Notes: generated by a model from the letters alone, not told the origin. 14,697 nt of DNA from Verrucomicrobiota bacterium (GCA_023410155.1 JAEYQF010000152.1:1-14697), one strand, 5' to 3'. Counted from the stretch's first letter, positions 1 through 7,409 are shown. A program made the numbers and translations.

Positions 1-4
1 GGGG

Positions 5-34
5 GGCGGGCCCCCGGGCCCCCGCCTTGTTTTT
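5..34 (+). terminator. Possible intrinsic terminator of a gene upstream of the window
   Basis: A GC-only stem (GGCGGG at 5-10 with CCCGCC at 21-26) is followed directly by a T-rich tract (27-34). This is the form of a rho-independent terminator for a plus-strand gene ending before the window. The internal loop is itself G/C-rich, so other foldings exist. The assignment is tentative because the upstream gene is not visible. Confidence 0.4.
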
Positions 35-77
35 GGATTTTGCCAAGCGTTCTGTATCCAACTCACACTCCGCCTAC

Positions 78-1427
78 ATGCGCGTCCTGATCGTTGACGA
101 CGAACCCGGAATTCGGAAAACCACCCGAATCGCGGTCGAGACTGCCGGACACTCCGGCACCGAAGCCCCTAATGGCCTGCGGGCCCTGAAGACGCTGGAG
201 GAGGAGGCTTTCGACGCCTGTTTTCTCGACGTCAAGCTCGGCTCCGACGACGGGCTCGACGTCTTGCAGAAGCTGCTGAAGGTGCAGCCCTCCCTCCCGA
301 TCGTGATGTTCACGGCCTACGCGAACATCGCGACCGCGGTCGAGGCGATGCGCCGCGGAGCGTTCGATTTTATCCCCAAGCCGTTCACGCCGGATCAGAT
401 CCGCGCGGTGCTCGCGAAGATTGAGAAAACCCGCGTGCTCGAGACGCGCGTCCGATCGTTGGAGAACCAGCTGGCCGATGCCTCGCCCGCGGTGGATCTG
501 GATTCCACGGAACCGTCGGTCCAACGTGCGTTGCAGATTGCGTTCAAAGCCGCGGAGACACCCGCGACCCTTTTGATCCTGGGGCCGAGCGGCACCGGCA
601 AGAGCGTGCTCGCCCGCGAGATCCACAAGCGCAGCGCGCAGCGCGATGCGGCGTTTGTCACCGTGAACTGTCCGAGCCTCTCGCGTGAGTTGTTTGAGAG
701 CGAGCTGTTCGGCCACGTGAAAGGCGCGTTCACCAGCGCCATCGCGGACACGATGGGCAAGGTCGCCGCGGCCGACGGCGGCACGCTCTTCTTGGACGAG
801 ATCGGCGAGATGCCGCTGGAGATCCAACCGAAGCTGTTGCGCCTGCTGCAGGAGCGCGAATACGAGCGCGTGGGTGAGGCCAAGGCGCGCCGCGCCAACG
901 TCCGCGTGATCGCCGCCACTAATCGCAATCTCGCCGAAGAGGTAAAGGCGGGCCGCTTCCGCGAGGATCTCTTTTATCGCCTCAACGTCATCAGCCTCAC
1001 GTTGCCGGGCTTGCGGGATCGCCCCAGCGATCTCACGCGGTTTGCGGAGAGTTATCGGAAATTCTTCGCAGCGAGAATCGGGAAGAAGGTGGCGATCTTC
1101 AGTCCGGCCGTCACGACGGCGTTCCTGAATTACGGCTGGCCGGGCAACCTGCGAGAACTGCGCAACGTGATCGAGCGGGCGGTAATCCTGGCGACAGGCG
1201 AGTCCATCGAGCTCGCGGATTTGCCCGAGGAACTTGGGGCGCGTTCAGATCCGGCGATCGCCGTCGGGGCGCGCGTCACCATCGAGACGCTGGAAGCCGA
1301 GCACATCAAACGGGTGCTCGCGTTTTCCCGCAACCTCGACGAAGCCGCCAAGACGCTCGGCATCGATCCGGCGACCCTCTACCGAAAACGCCAGAAACTC
1401 GGCTTGCTCGGCGGAACTGGCGCCTGA
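78..1427 (+). CDS. NtrC-family (AlgB-like) sigma-54-type response regulator
   Basis: A 449-residue cytoplasmic transcription activator with three domains in order. The receiver (about 1-120) has the acidic pair D7-D8, phospho-acceptor D51, T79 and K101. The AAA+ domain (about 145-375) has Walker A GPSGTGKS (169-176), Walker B with D240-E241, likely arginine-finger region R295/R301, and WPGN-LRE (354-360). A Fis-type helix-turn-helix covers about 405-440. The sigma-54-contacting loop reads GAFTSA (217-222) instead of GAFTGA. I chose the ATG at 78 because the receiver begins there; a TTG at 27 would add 17 unrelated residues. No Shine-Dalgarno is visible. The sensor kinase starts 18 bp after the stop, so the two are probably co-transcribed. 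The closest family I recognise is AlgB of Pseudomonas, judged from the AAA+ sequence. The regulated genes are unknown; the membrane-stress cluster downstream is a candidate by position. Confidence 0.93.
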   Translation: MRVLIVDDEPGIRKTTRIAVETAGHSGTEAPNGLRALKTLEEEAFDACFLDVKLGSDDGLDVLQKLLKVQPSLPIVMFTAYANIATAVEAMRRGAFDFIPKPFTPDQIRAVLAKIEKTRVLETRVRSLENQLADASPAVDLDSTEPSVQRALQIAFKAAETPATLLILGPSGTGKSVLAREIHKRSAQRDAAFVTVNCPSLSRELFESELFGHVKGAFTSAIADTMGKVAAADGGTLFLDEIGEMPLEIQPKLLRLLQEREYERVGEAKARRANVRVIAATNRNLAEEVKAGRFREDLFYRLNVISLTLPGLRDRPSDLTRFAESYRKFFAARIGKKVAIFSPAVTTAFLNYGWPGNLRELRNVIERAVILATGESIELADLPEELGARSDPAIAVGARVTIETLEAEHIKRVLAFSRNLDEAAKTLGIDPATLYRKRQKLGLLGGTGA

Positions 1428-1445
1428 CCCGGGCGTCCCGGTGCC

Positions 1446-3239
1446 ATGCTTCGGACGCGACTCTATTTCGGACTCCTTCCGCTGCTCCTCCTCCTGATCG
1501 GCACAGGCGGCTACGCCGTCCACGTGTGTCGCGAACTTGCCGGCACGCTGCAGCGTGATCTGGTGCAGAACTACAAGGCCGTGCTGGGCTCGCAGCAGAT
1601 GCGCTACGCCGCGCGCCTGATGACGGATGCGGTCGCAGTGAGTTCGCGGGATCCGCTCGAGGCCCGGCGAATCTTTGAGGAAAACCGCGCCGCGTTCGTC
1701 GCCGAACTCATGGCGCAGTCGGCGACTTCGGCCGGCACCTCGCGATCGGGCCCGGTGGAAGCGCTCGACGAAGCATTTACGACGCTCGCACAACAAGTGG
1801 AGTCATCGCTGGGCCAGGACGGCGCGAGCTCTCTCGCCGCTTTAAAGGCCAATGAGACGGCGCTCTTCAATGTCCTGCGAGCCCTCGAAGAACTGAATCG
1901 GCGGGATTTCTCCGCGGCGCAGCAGACAGCCTCGCGCGCGGAGCAAATGGTGAACGTCACCGAGCGGGTGCTCTACGTCGCAATTGCAGCAGCGGTGGTG
2001 CTTTCCCTCTTCGTCGGCTGGCGACTGGCGGCTTCGCTCCTCACGCCGATTCGCGCGCTCACGGCGTCGGCCGTTGCCGTCGGCGAAGGAGATCTCGATC
2101 GGCAGGTCCCGGAGGTGAGCCGCGACGAACTCGGACAACTCGCCCGCGCGTTCAATCAGATGTCAGCGAAACTGCGGGCGTATCGCGACGCCACTCAGGC
2201 GAAGGTGATGCGCACCCAGCGCACCATGGAGGCCACGCTCACGTCCGCGCCCGATCCCGTTTTCGTCGTTGATCGCGAGGGGCACCCGGAGGTTCGCAAT
2301 CCTGCCGCGGAGGATTTGCTGCGGTCGCCCGAGTTCGAGCGTGGTCTGCCGCCTGCGCTTGCTGAACCGCTAGGGGAGGTGCTGGCGCGGGGCGAACACT
2401 ACCTGCCGACAGACTACAGTCGCGTGGTGACAGTCCGGGTCGGACGAGAGGATCGGCACTTCCTGCCGCGCATCCTGGCGATCGGCGATCAGCTGACCGA
2501 CTTCCGTGGCGCCGCGCTGATCTTGCAGGATGTGACAAAGTTCCGACTGCTCGATGACGCAAAGACCAACCTCGTGGGCACGGTCAGCCACGAGTTGAAG
2601 ACCCCGCTCACCAGCTTGCGCATGGCGGTTTATCTCCTCCTCGAACAGCCGCTGCCGGGTGTCACCGCGACGCAACGTGAGTTGCTCGAAACGGTGCGCG
2701 ACGACGCCGACCGGCTGCTCCGGATCCTCGACAACCTGCTCGATCTCGCTCGACTTGAGGCCGGAGCCTCGGCGCTCGATCGCCGCGCGGTGTCGGTCCG
2801 GGAACTCGTCGATGAGATTGCTGATGAAGCGCGCACTTTGCTCCTGGCCAAGGAGCAGACATTGGAGCTGAACCTCGCGCCTGAAGTTCGGGACGTCGTG
2901 GTCCAGGTGGATGTGGATCGTCTTCGCCACGTCTTCGCAAACCTGCTGACCAACGCTGCGAAATATTCACCCGTGCGCGGCGTCATCGCTCTCTCCGCTG
3001 CGCCGGACGGCCGCGGCTTCATCCGCTTCAGCGTGCGCGACACCGGGCCTGGCATCCCGGAGGAGAGTGTCGCCCATGTTTTCGATCGCTTTTATCGGGC
3101 GCCGGGTCAGGAGAGGAAAAGTGGCGCCGGCCTGGGGCTTGCCATCGCACGTGAAATCGTGGTCGCCCACGGCGGAAGCATCTCGTGCGAGAGCAGACCG
3201 GGGTGGGGCACCGAGTTTAGTTTTCTTCTGCCGCGCTGA
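1446..3239 (+). CDS. Membrane sensor histidine kinase (KinB-like)
   Basis: A 597-residue inner-membrane kinase, the probable partner of the response regulator ending 18 bp upstream. TM1 lies at about 7-27, a mainly helical periplasmic sensor region at about 28-172, and TM2 at about 174-196. A HAMP domain (about 197-248) and a PAS-like domain (about 258-365) follow. The dimerisation/phosphoacceptor helix has the H-box SHELKTP with H382. The ATPase domain has N499/N503 (N box), DTGPG (532-536, G1), FDRFYR (546-551, F box) and GAGLGLAI (560-567, G2), so all catalytic boxes are present. The TM, helical sensor, TM, HAMP, PAS, kinase order is that of KinB, which fits the AlgB-like partner. The periplasmic signal cannot be read from the sequence. 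The start ATG at 1446 has no obvious Shine-Dalgarno. Confidence 0.93.
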   Translation: MLRTRLYFGLLPLLLLLIGTGGYAVHVCRELAGTLQRDLVQNYKAVLGSQQMRYAARLMTDAVAVSSRDPLEARRIFEENRAAFVAELMAQSATSAGTSRSGPVEALDEAFTTLAQQVESSLGQDGASSLAALKANETALFNVLRALEELNRRDFSAAQQTASRAEQMVNVTERVLYVAIAAAVVLSLFVGWRLAASLLTPIRALTASAVAVGEGDLDRQVPEVSRDELGQLARAFNQMSAKLRAYRDATQAKVMRTQRTMEATLTSAPDPVFVVDREGHPEVRNPAAEDLLRSPEFERGLPPALAEPLGEVLARGEHYLPTDYSRVVTVRVGREDRHFLPRILAIGDQLTDFRGAALILQDVTKFRLLDDAKTNLVGTVSHELKTPLTSLRMAVYLLLEQPLPGVTATQRELLETVRDDADRLLRILDNLLDLARLEAGASALDRRAVSVRELVDEIADEARTLLLAKEQTLELNLAPEVRDVVVQVDVDRLRHVFANLLTNAAKYSPVRGVIALSAAPDGRGFIRFSVRDTGPGIPEESVAHVFDRFYRAPGQERKSGAGLGLAIAREIVVAHGGSISCESRPGWGTEFSFLLPR

Positions 3240-3278
3240 GTTGGCGCGGTTGCATTCTGCATCCCCCCGGCATGACGA

Positions 3279-3295
3279 GCGTGCACGCTGCACGC
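3279..3295. promoter_or_regulatory. 7-bp inverted repeat, possible regulator site or hairpin
   Basis: GCGTGCA (3279-3285) and TGCACGC (3289-3295) form a perfect inverted repeat with a 3-bp centre, 40 bp after the kinase stop. Three ATCGC copies follow at 3311, 3321 and 3332, spaced 10 and 11 bp, so they lie on one face of the helix. This could be an upstream activator site for the 3398 gene cluster or a weak terminator hairpin for the kinase transcript; no T-tract follows it. The function is inferred from position only. Confidence 0.3.
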
Positions 3296-3370
3296 GAAGT
3301 CGCGCGCAGAATCGCTATGGATCGCCGGTTAATCGCGGGGCATCAGAGACATCGAACCTGGCGAGGTAGG

Positions 3371-3386
3371 TGGCACCTTGTCTGAT
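3371..3386 (+). promoter_or_regulatory. Sigma-54-like promoter element (weak)
   Basis: A perfect TGGCAC -24 block at 3371-3376 is followed at the correct distance by CTGAT (3382-3386) where TTGCA is expected. The conserved GC of the -12 element is therefore GA. Initiation would be at about 3397, one base before the ATG at 3398. The site is included because a sigma-54-type activator is encoded just upstream; the match is incomplete. Confidence 0.25.
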
Positions 3387-3397
3387 ACAGCGGGTCC

Positions 3398-3649
3398 ATG
3401 AGATCAGTCCTGACCCTGGGTGCGCTTTTGCTCGCGGGAGAATTACTCTCCTACGGGTGGCAGCCGGCCAACGCCGGACCCGAAGCGGATTTCGCGGAGT
3501 GGTCGCAAGCCCGGGATCCTTGGGCGCTCAGTCTGGGTCTGGCGATTACGCTGCTGGTCCTCACGCGGCTGAGCACTCCGGATCCGAGCAACCGGGTGTC
3601 GCCTCCTCCAAAGCCCAAACCTGATCCGACCGATGTCCACCCCTCCTAG
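3398..3649 (+). CDS. Small membrane protein of unknown function
   Basis: An 83-residue protein that I do not recognise. It has an N-terminal hydrophobic helix (about 3-18), a short polar stretch, a second hydrophobic helix (about 43-58), and a proline- and charge-rich tail (about 60-83). It may be a two-helix inner-membrane protein, or a signal peptide followed by one membrane segment. The reading frame is supported by the two hydrophobic segments and by a 17-bp overlap of its end with the start of the DUF883-like gene, which suggests translational coupling. A different frame is also open over 3370-3624 but has no membrane pattern. By position it belongs with the yqjD/E/K-like genes. Confidence 0.6.
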   Translation: MRSVLTLGALLLAGELLSYGWQPANAGPEADFAEWSQARDPWALSLGLAITLLVLTRLSTPDPSNRVSPPPKPKPDPTDVHPS

Positions 3650-3959
3650 CGCTGCACCACGCAATGAAACGCCTGAGGAAGTCCTCGAGCATATCGCCCA
3701 ATTGATGGATGAGGCCGAGGCCTTGCTCGTCGGCCCGACGACCGAGCACGTGGGTCAGCAGCTCCACGAGATGCAAACCAAGCTCGAGCGGATGCAGCAG
3801 AAACTTGCCGACGTTTACGGCGACGCCCGCCGCAAGGTGACCGCCGGGGCGCGCGCAACCGATGAGACCATCCGCGCTCATCCCTACGAGTCGATCGCGC
3901 TTGCACTGGGCGCCGGGCTGGTGCTCGGTGCGGTGCTGGGCCGCGCCCTGCGCAAGTAA
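3633..3959 (+). CDS. DUF883 / ElaB-YqjD-like membrane-anchored protein
   Basis: A 108-residue protein with the DUF883 family layout: a charged amphipathic, probably coiled-coil region (about 12-80), then a short link containing HPYES (83-87), then a glycine/alanine-rich C-terminal membrane helix (about 87-103) and a basic end (RALRK). E. coli YqjD and ElaB of this family are tail-anchored inner-membrane proteins that bind ribosomes in stationary phase; that role is established for E. coli and inferred here. The start overlaps the preceding gene by 17 bp and the YqjE-like gene follows 7 bp after the stop, so it lies inside an operon. The order matches yqjD-yqjE-yqjK of enterobacteria. Confidence 0.82.
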   Translation: MSTPPSAAPRNETPEEVLEHIAQLMDEAEALLVGPTTEHVGQQLHEMQTKLERMQQKLADVYGDARRKVTAGARATDETIRAHPYESIALALGAGLVLGAVLGRALRK

Positions 3960-3966
3960 CCGGATC

Positions 3967-4362
3967 ATGGATACAGAAACTCAGAGTCCAACGGCGCCGA
4001 GCCTGCTCGCTTCGCTCCGCTCGATGGGGGAGCTGCTCGTCGGCTCGCTGCACGAGCGCTTCGAGTTGTTCTCACTGGAGCTGCACGAGGAGAAGCATCG
4101 CGTCCTGCAAAGCCTGATCTGGCTGGCTGCGGCGCTGTTCTGCGGTGCCCTCGCGTTGGTTTTTGCGAGCATCACGCTCGTCGTGCTCTTCTGGGACACC
4201 GCGCGCGTGGCTGCGCTCCTCTCGCTCACCGGGCTCTATGCGCTCGCGGGCGTGCTGCTGGCCATGCGAGTCCGCCGCCTCCGTGCTGCTCAACCGAAAC
4301 CGTTCGCGGCAACGATTGCCGAACTGGAACACGATCGCGCATGTATCCGGACCGGACACTAA
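3967..4362 (+). CDS. YqjE-like (phage holin superfamily III / DUF1469) membrane protein
   Basis: A 131-residue integral membrane protein. An N-terminal amphipathic segment rich in Glu and Leu (about 12-48) precedes two hydrophobic helices (about 50-75 and 80-101) and a basic, polar C-terminus. This is the layout of the YqjE family, named for its resemblance to holins; there is no lysis gene nearby and no reason to think it is a phage gene. The ATG at 3967 is preferred because it lies 7 bp after the DUF883-like gene and leaves the membrane pattern intact; the frame is open further upstream over the previous gene. Its 3' end overlaps the next gene by 22 bp, again suggesting translational coupling. 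Confidence 0.75.
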   Translation: MDTETQSPTAPSLLASLRSMGELLVGSLHERFELFSLELHEEKHRVLQSLIWLAAALFCGALALVFASITLVVLFWDTARVAALLSLTGLYALAGVLLAMRVRRLRAAQPKPFAATIAELEHDRACIRTGH

Positions 4363-4646
4363 AAGATCTCGCCGCGCGCAAGGAGGGCTTGCGGATGCGG
4401 ATCACCGACCGGCGAGTCGAGTGTGCGCGCCAACTCGGGGAACTTCTCCAGCCGCTCGTCACCGTGGATCGCGTGATCGACACGTGGCGTCGCGTGGCGC
4501 CGATCGCGTCGATCGCAGCCGTGCCGGCGACCGTCGCCTTCACGCACCTGGTGCTGCCGAAAATCGGCGGGGCGAGCAAACTGCTGCGCTGGGCTCCCGT
4601 CGCGGTGAAGGCGGCGCGACTCGTCTCAGGCTTCCTGCGCAAATAG
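4341..4646 (+). CDS. YqjK-like small membrane protein
   Basis: A 101-residue protein. It has a basic, charged N-terminal half (about 1-50, rich in Arg/Lys), one clear hydrophobic segment (about 53-72) and an amphipathic basic C-terminus ending FLRK. It overlaps the YqjE-like gene by 22 bp and closes the presumed operon. The YqjK call rests mostly on gene order (DUF883, holin-like, small basic protein) and on size, less on recognisable sequence. The U32 gene converges on it: 84 bp separate the two stops, and most of that gap is filled by the 11-bp repeat. Confidence 0.55.
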   Translation: MYPDRTLKDLAARKEGLRMRITDRRVECARQLGELLQPLVTVDRVIDTWRRVAPIASIAAVPATVAFTHLVLPKIGGASKLLRWAPVAVKAARLVSGFLRK

Positions 4647-4667
4647 ACCACGGCCCCACTCGCTCCC

Positions 4668-4733
4668 GGGCGAGGCTCGGGTCGGGACTGAGTGCGGCTC
4701 GAGTCGGATCTGAATGCGGCGGGTGTCGCGTCA
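4668..4733 (-). repeat. Degenerate 11-bp-period tandem repeat, locus 1 (six units)
   Basis: Six consecutive 11-mers fill the convergent gap, starting at the stop codon of the U32 gene. On the minus strand they are TGACGCGACAC, CCGCCGCATTC, AGATCCGACTC, GAGCCGCACTC, AGTCCCGACCC and GAGCCTCGCCC. They alternate between a GNGCCGCA-like and an RGTCCCGAC-like unit, giving three 22-bp pairs. A short hairpin (CTCGC at 4659-4663 with GCGAG at 4670-4674) overlaps the far end. The array lies in the 3' untranslated region of the U32 transcript. The same element, in the same orientation relative to the upstream gene, recurs at 14556-14687. Confidence 0.65.
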
Positions 4734-7298
4734 GCTTTTGCGCTGGATCGCGCGGGCAGCGGTTTCCATTTGCCCGCGGGTGACACCGAGCTGGTTGATC
4801 GCCTTGAGCTCACGCCAGAGGTCGGCGCCGGAAATCTCACCGGCGAGGAGCTGGCGATAACGGGCGAGGGTGGTGCGCACTTCGTCGGCGGATTCGTTAA
4901 CGAATTCGACCCGAAAGCTGCGGGCGCCGAGCTCGAGCATCCGCTGCACGTATTCTGCGCCGGTCTGGGCGCGGTTGTTGAACACGGTGTTGCGGCAGCC
5001 CGCATCAGCCCGCAGCGGCAGCTCGGCGCCCACCCGGTCGCGCAGAGCCACGCGGTGCTTTTCGCACGGGCGGCCACAATCGCGGTAGTCCTTGCCCGGC
5101 GAGAGAAACGCGCAGAACACGCAATGCTCCATGTGAAACATGGGCATGTGCTGATGAATGGTGATGTCGAACCAGGTGCCCGGCGCGGCGCGGAGCAGGG
5201 AATCAAGCTGGACGATGTTCAGGTCGTAGCTGGCGGTGACGCGCTCCAATCCGTATCGAGAAAGTAGATACTGAGCGGTCCACGGGTTGGCGATGTTGAG
5301 CGAGAAGTCGCCGCGCTTGCGGTCGGGGCGGAAGAACGAGAGGTGCTCGTGATTTCGGACCAGGTAGCCGTCGGCCTCGCTGGAGCGCACTTGCTGGAGG
5401 ATCCACTCCTCGCCGGGCTTGAAGATGCGCGGCGGCGCAACCCAGATGGAGGACGCTTCGGAAGGGGAAGCGGCCTGCAGTTCGCGGAAGCGGGCGACAG
5501 CGTCCCGGTAGCGTTTTGGGTTCTCGAACTCGCAGTAGACGGTGCGGGCGCCGGCCTGCCAGGCGGCGTCCAGTTGCTCGGGCAGGCGAACCACCGCAAT
5601 CAGTTCTGGAGCACGGTCGGTGGACGGCTCTGGGGCGACGGGCGAAGGAAGCTTTTTGGAAGAGAGCATCCAGCGCTTGGGTGCGGCGCGGAGTCTCTCG
5701 AGCTGGGTGACCGCTTCGCGGCGCACGCGGTTGAGCTCGCTCACCGGAAGAATCACCGCGCCTTCGAGGGCGTAATGGAGCGCGCCGAGCTTGAACGCCG
5801 TGCCGCCCAGCCGGCCGAGTTGCTCGCGCAGCCGTTCGGGCGTGAGCGGTTGTTTTTGGGCGACGGCAAGCGCGGCGGTGGATTCAACTTTCACCACATG
5901 GCCGAGACCGTCGCTGGCGATTAGCGTCAGAGGCGTGCTGGCACGGCCGTGCACCTCGAGCGAGATTTCGCGTTGGAAGCGGATCTGCTCGCCCTCGAAC
6001 GTGGCGCGCACTTCCCGGTCGAGCGCGGGATCGTTGGTTTTCCACACGCGCTGGCCGGGGCGGATCTTCCGCCAGTCCAGATCACCGTGGCCGAAGCGGA
6101 GGGTCGCTTCGCCATTGCGCTCGTGAACCTGATAGACGCGTCCCCCCTCTTCGCCGGCCTCGGGATTGCCAGCGTCGAACACAATGCCGTCTCCCGGTTT
6201 GACGGGCGCCTGCAGATGAAGGGTCACGGACTCGTCGAGCACCCGGGAGATCTCGCCGAGGAAGACGCCGCGCTTGGTGCCGAAGCGCGCGTGAGCGAGT
6301 TTCTGATTGTCGATCCCGCGAAACCAGCCGGTGAACAGTCCCCGCGAAAAACTCATCTCGAGTTCATACCGCGGAGGGCGGGCGTTGGCCTCGTGCGTGT
6401 CGCTGTTCAACGGCTCGTCGTCCGCGCTGCCGGGGGCCATGACCTTGTCCAATTCGCGGCGATACACGCGCGTGATGCTGGCGACGTATTCGGGAGACTT
6501 GAGGCGGCCCTCGATCTTGAGCGAAGCCACACCTGCGCGCACCATGTCGGGCAGCACTTCCAGCCCGGCGAGATCCTGCGGGCTGAGCAGATACCGTTTG
6601 TCGCCGAGCGGGACCTGTTGACCGTCGGAGATCAAGTCGTAGGGGAGCCGGCAGGCCTGGGCGCATTCGCCGCGGTTGGCCGAGCGACCGCCGAGCGACT
6701 CGCTCGTGAGGCACTGCCCAGAGTAGGCGACGCAAAGCGCTCCGTGGACGAATACCTCGAGCGGGAGCGCGGCGGGCGTGGAGCTTTGGGCGGCCTGGAT
6801 CTTTTCGATTTCCGCGATCGAGTTTTCGCGCGCGAGGACCACCAGCTGGGCCCCGAGGTCGCGGGCGAAATCGACGCCAGCGGAACTCGTGATCGTCATC
6901 TGCGTGGAACAGTGAATCGGGAAGTCGGGGGAAAGAGCACGGATCATCCGGCAGATGCCGACGTCCTGCACGATCGCCGCATCCACCCCGGCGGCGATGA
7001 TGCCGCGCAGGTAGTCCTCGGCGTCCGCCATCTCGTTCGCGAAGACCAGCGTGTTAAAGGTCACATAGCCGCGCACCCCACGGCGGTGAAGGAACTCCAT
7101 CAATGCGGGCAAGTCCGCCTGCGTGAAGTTCTTGGCGCGCATGCGCGCATTGAAACGTTCGAGCCCGAAGTAGATCGCGTCGGCGCCGTTCTCGACCGCC
7201 GCGCGGACGCATTCCCAGTCACCCGCGGGCGCTAGTAGCTCAGGCCGCCTGAGAGGAGGCCGCGAGGAGCGGGCGGAAACGGAAACGGGTTCGAGCAT
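4731..7298 (-). CDS. U32 family protein, RlhA-like with duplicated C-terminal half
   Basis: An 855-residue cytoplasmic protein. The N-terminal U32 core (about 18-290) contains the family signature: C189, C196, C212 and C216 in the SGQC / SANRGECAQAC context, expected to ligate an iron-sulfur cluster. A DUF3656-like middle region follows (about 370-540). E. coli RlhA, of this architecture, hydroxylates C2501 of 23S rRNA, while other U32 proteins modify tRNA; an RNA-modification role is therefore inferred, and 'peptidase' is probably a misnomer. The protein is about 200 residues longer than RlhA. The extra part (about 565-855) looks like a second U32-type fold with its own cysteines (C726, C729, C741, C745, C768). 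The ATG at 7298 follows a promoter-like element by 7 bp, so the transcript may be nearly leaderless. Arg/Pro-rich residues 1-18 are not conserved in the family, so the start is slightly uncertain. Confidence 0.88.
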   Translation of the reverse strand: MLEPVSVSARSSRPPLRRPELLAPAGDWECVRAAVENGADAIYFGLERFNARMRAKNFTQADLPALMEFLHRRGVRGYVTFNTLVFANEMADAEDYLRGIIAAGVDAAIVQDVGICRMIRALSPDFPIHCSTQMTITSSAGVDFARDLGAQLVVLARENSIAEIEKIQAAQSSTPAALPLEVFVHGALCVAYSGQCLTSESLGGRSANRGECAQACRLPYDLISDGQQVPLGDKRYLLSPQDLAGLEVLPDMVRAGVASLKIEGRLKSPEYVASITRVYRRELDKVMAPGSADDEPLNSDTHEANARPPRYELEMSFSRGLFTGWFRGIDNQKLAHARFGTKRGVFLGEISRVLDESVTLHLQAPVKPGDGIVFDAGNPEAGEEGGRVYQVHERNGEATLRFGHGDLDWRKIRPGQRVWKTNDPALDREVRATFEGEQIRFQREISLEVHGRASTPLTLIASDGLGHVVKVESTAALAVAQKQPLTPERLREQLGRLGGTAFKLGALHYALEGAVILPVSELNRVRREAVTQLERLRAAPKRWMLSSKKLPSPVAPEPSTDRAPELIAVVRLPEQLDAAWQAGARTVYCEFENPKRYRDAVARFRELQAASPSEASSIWVAPPRIFKPGEEWILQQVRSSEADGYLVRNHEHLSFFRPDRKRGDFSLNIANPWTAQYLLSRYGLERVTASYDLNIVQLDSLLRAAPGTWFDITIHQHMPMFHMEHCVFCAFLSPGKDYRDCGRPCEKHRVALRDRVGAELPLRADAGCRNTVFNNRAQTGAEYVQRMLELGARSFRVEFVNESADEVRTTLARYRQLLAGEISGADLWRELKAINQLGVTRGQMETAARAIQRKS

Positions 7299-7305
7299 TC
7301 CCCAA

Positions 7306-7333
7306 CGAGTAGGCGCGGCTACTCGCCCCGCAA
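7306..7333 (-). promoter_or_regulatory. Promoter of the U32 gene with overlapping inverted repeat
   Basis: On the minus strand, TTGCGG (7333-7328) and TACTCG (7311-7306) are separated by 16 bp, and the start codon begins 7 bp after the -10-like block. A perfect 7-bp inverted repeat, CGAGTAG at 7306-7312 and CTACTCG at 7319-7325 on the plus strand, covers the -10 block and part of the spacer, as an operator would. The promoter call rests on pattern only. Confidence 0.45.
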
Positions 7334-7409
7334 CTGGATTCCCTGATAGGCGCCCGCGACGAGGAACGATTCCCTCTGGAAGCGTCTATGGGCGGGAGAA
7401 CCTGCTGTC

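Noticed and set aside
3352..3388. An ECF-type promoter (GAACCT at 3354 and GTCTGA at 3380) before the 3398 gene, attractive in an envelope-stress setting.
   Set aside because: The gap between the boxes is about 20 bp, several bases longer than usual for such promoters.
3967..4362. A prophage holin, suggested by the holin-superfamily resemblance of the YqjE-like protein.
   Set aside because: No endolysin, integrase, structural phage gene or attachment repeat is nearby, and the flanking genes are the usual chromosomal yqjD and yqjK neighbours.
5949..7235. A long plus-strand frame opposite the U32 gene.
   Set aside because: Same reason: it is a complement-strand artefact of a GC-rich gene with intact U32 motifs, and has no recognisable domain.
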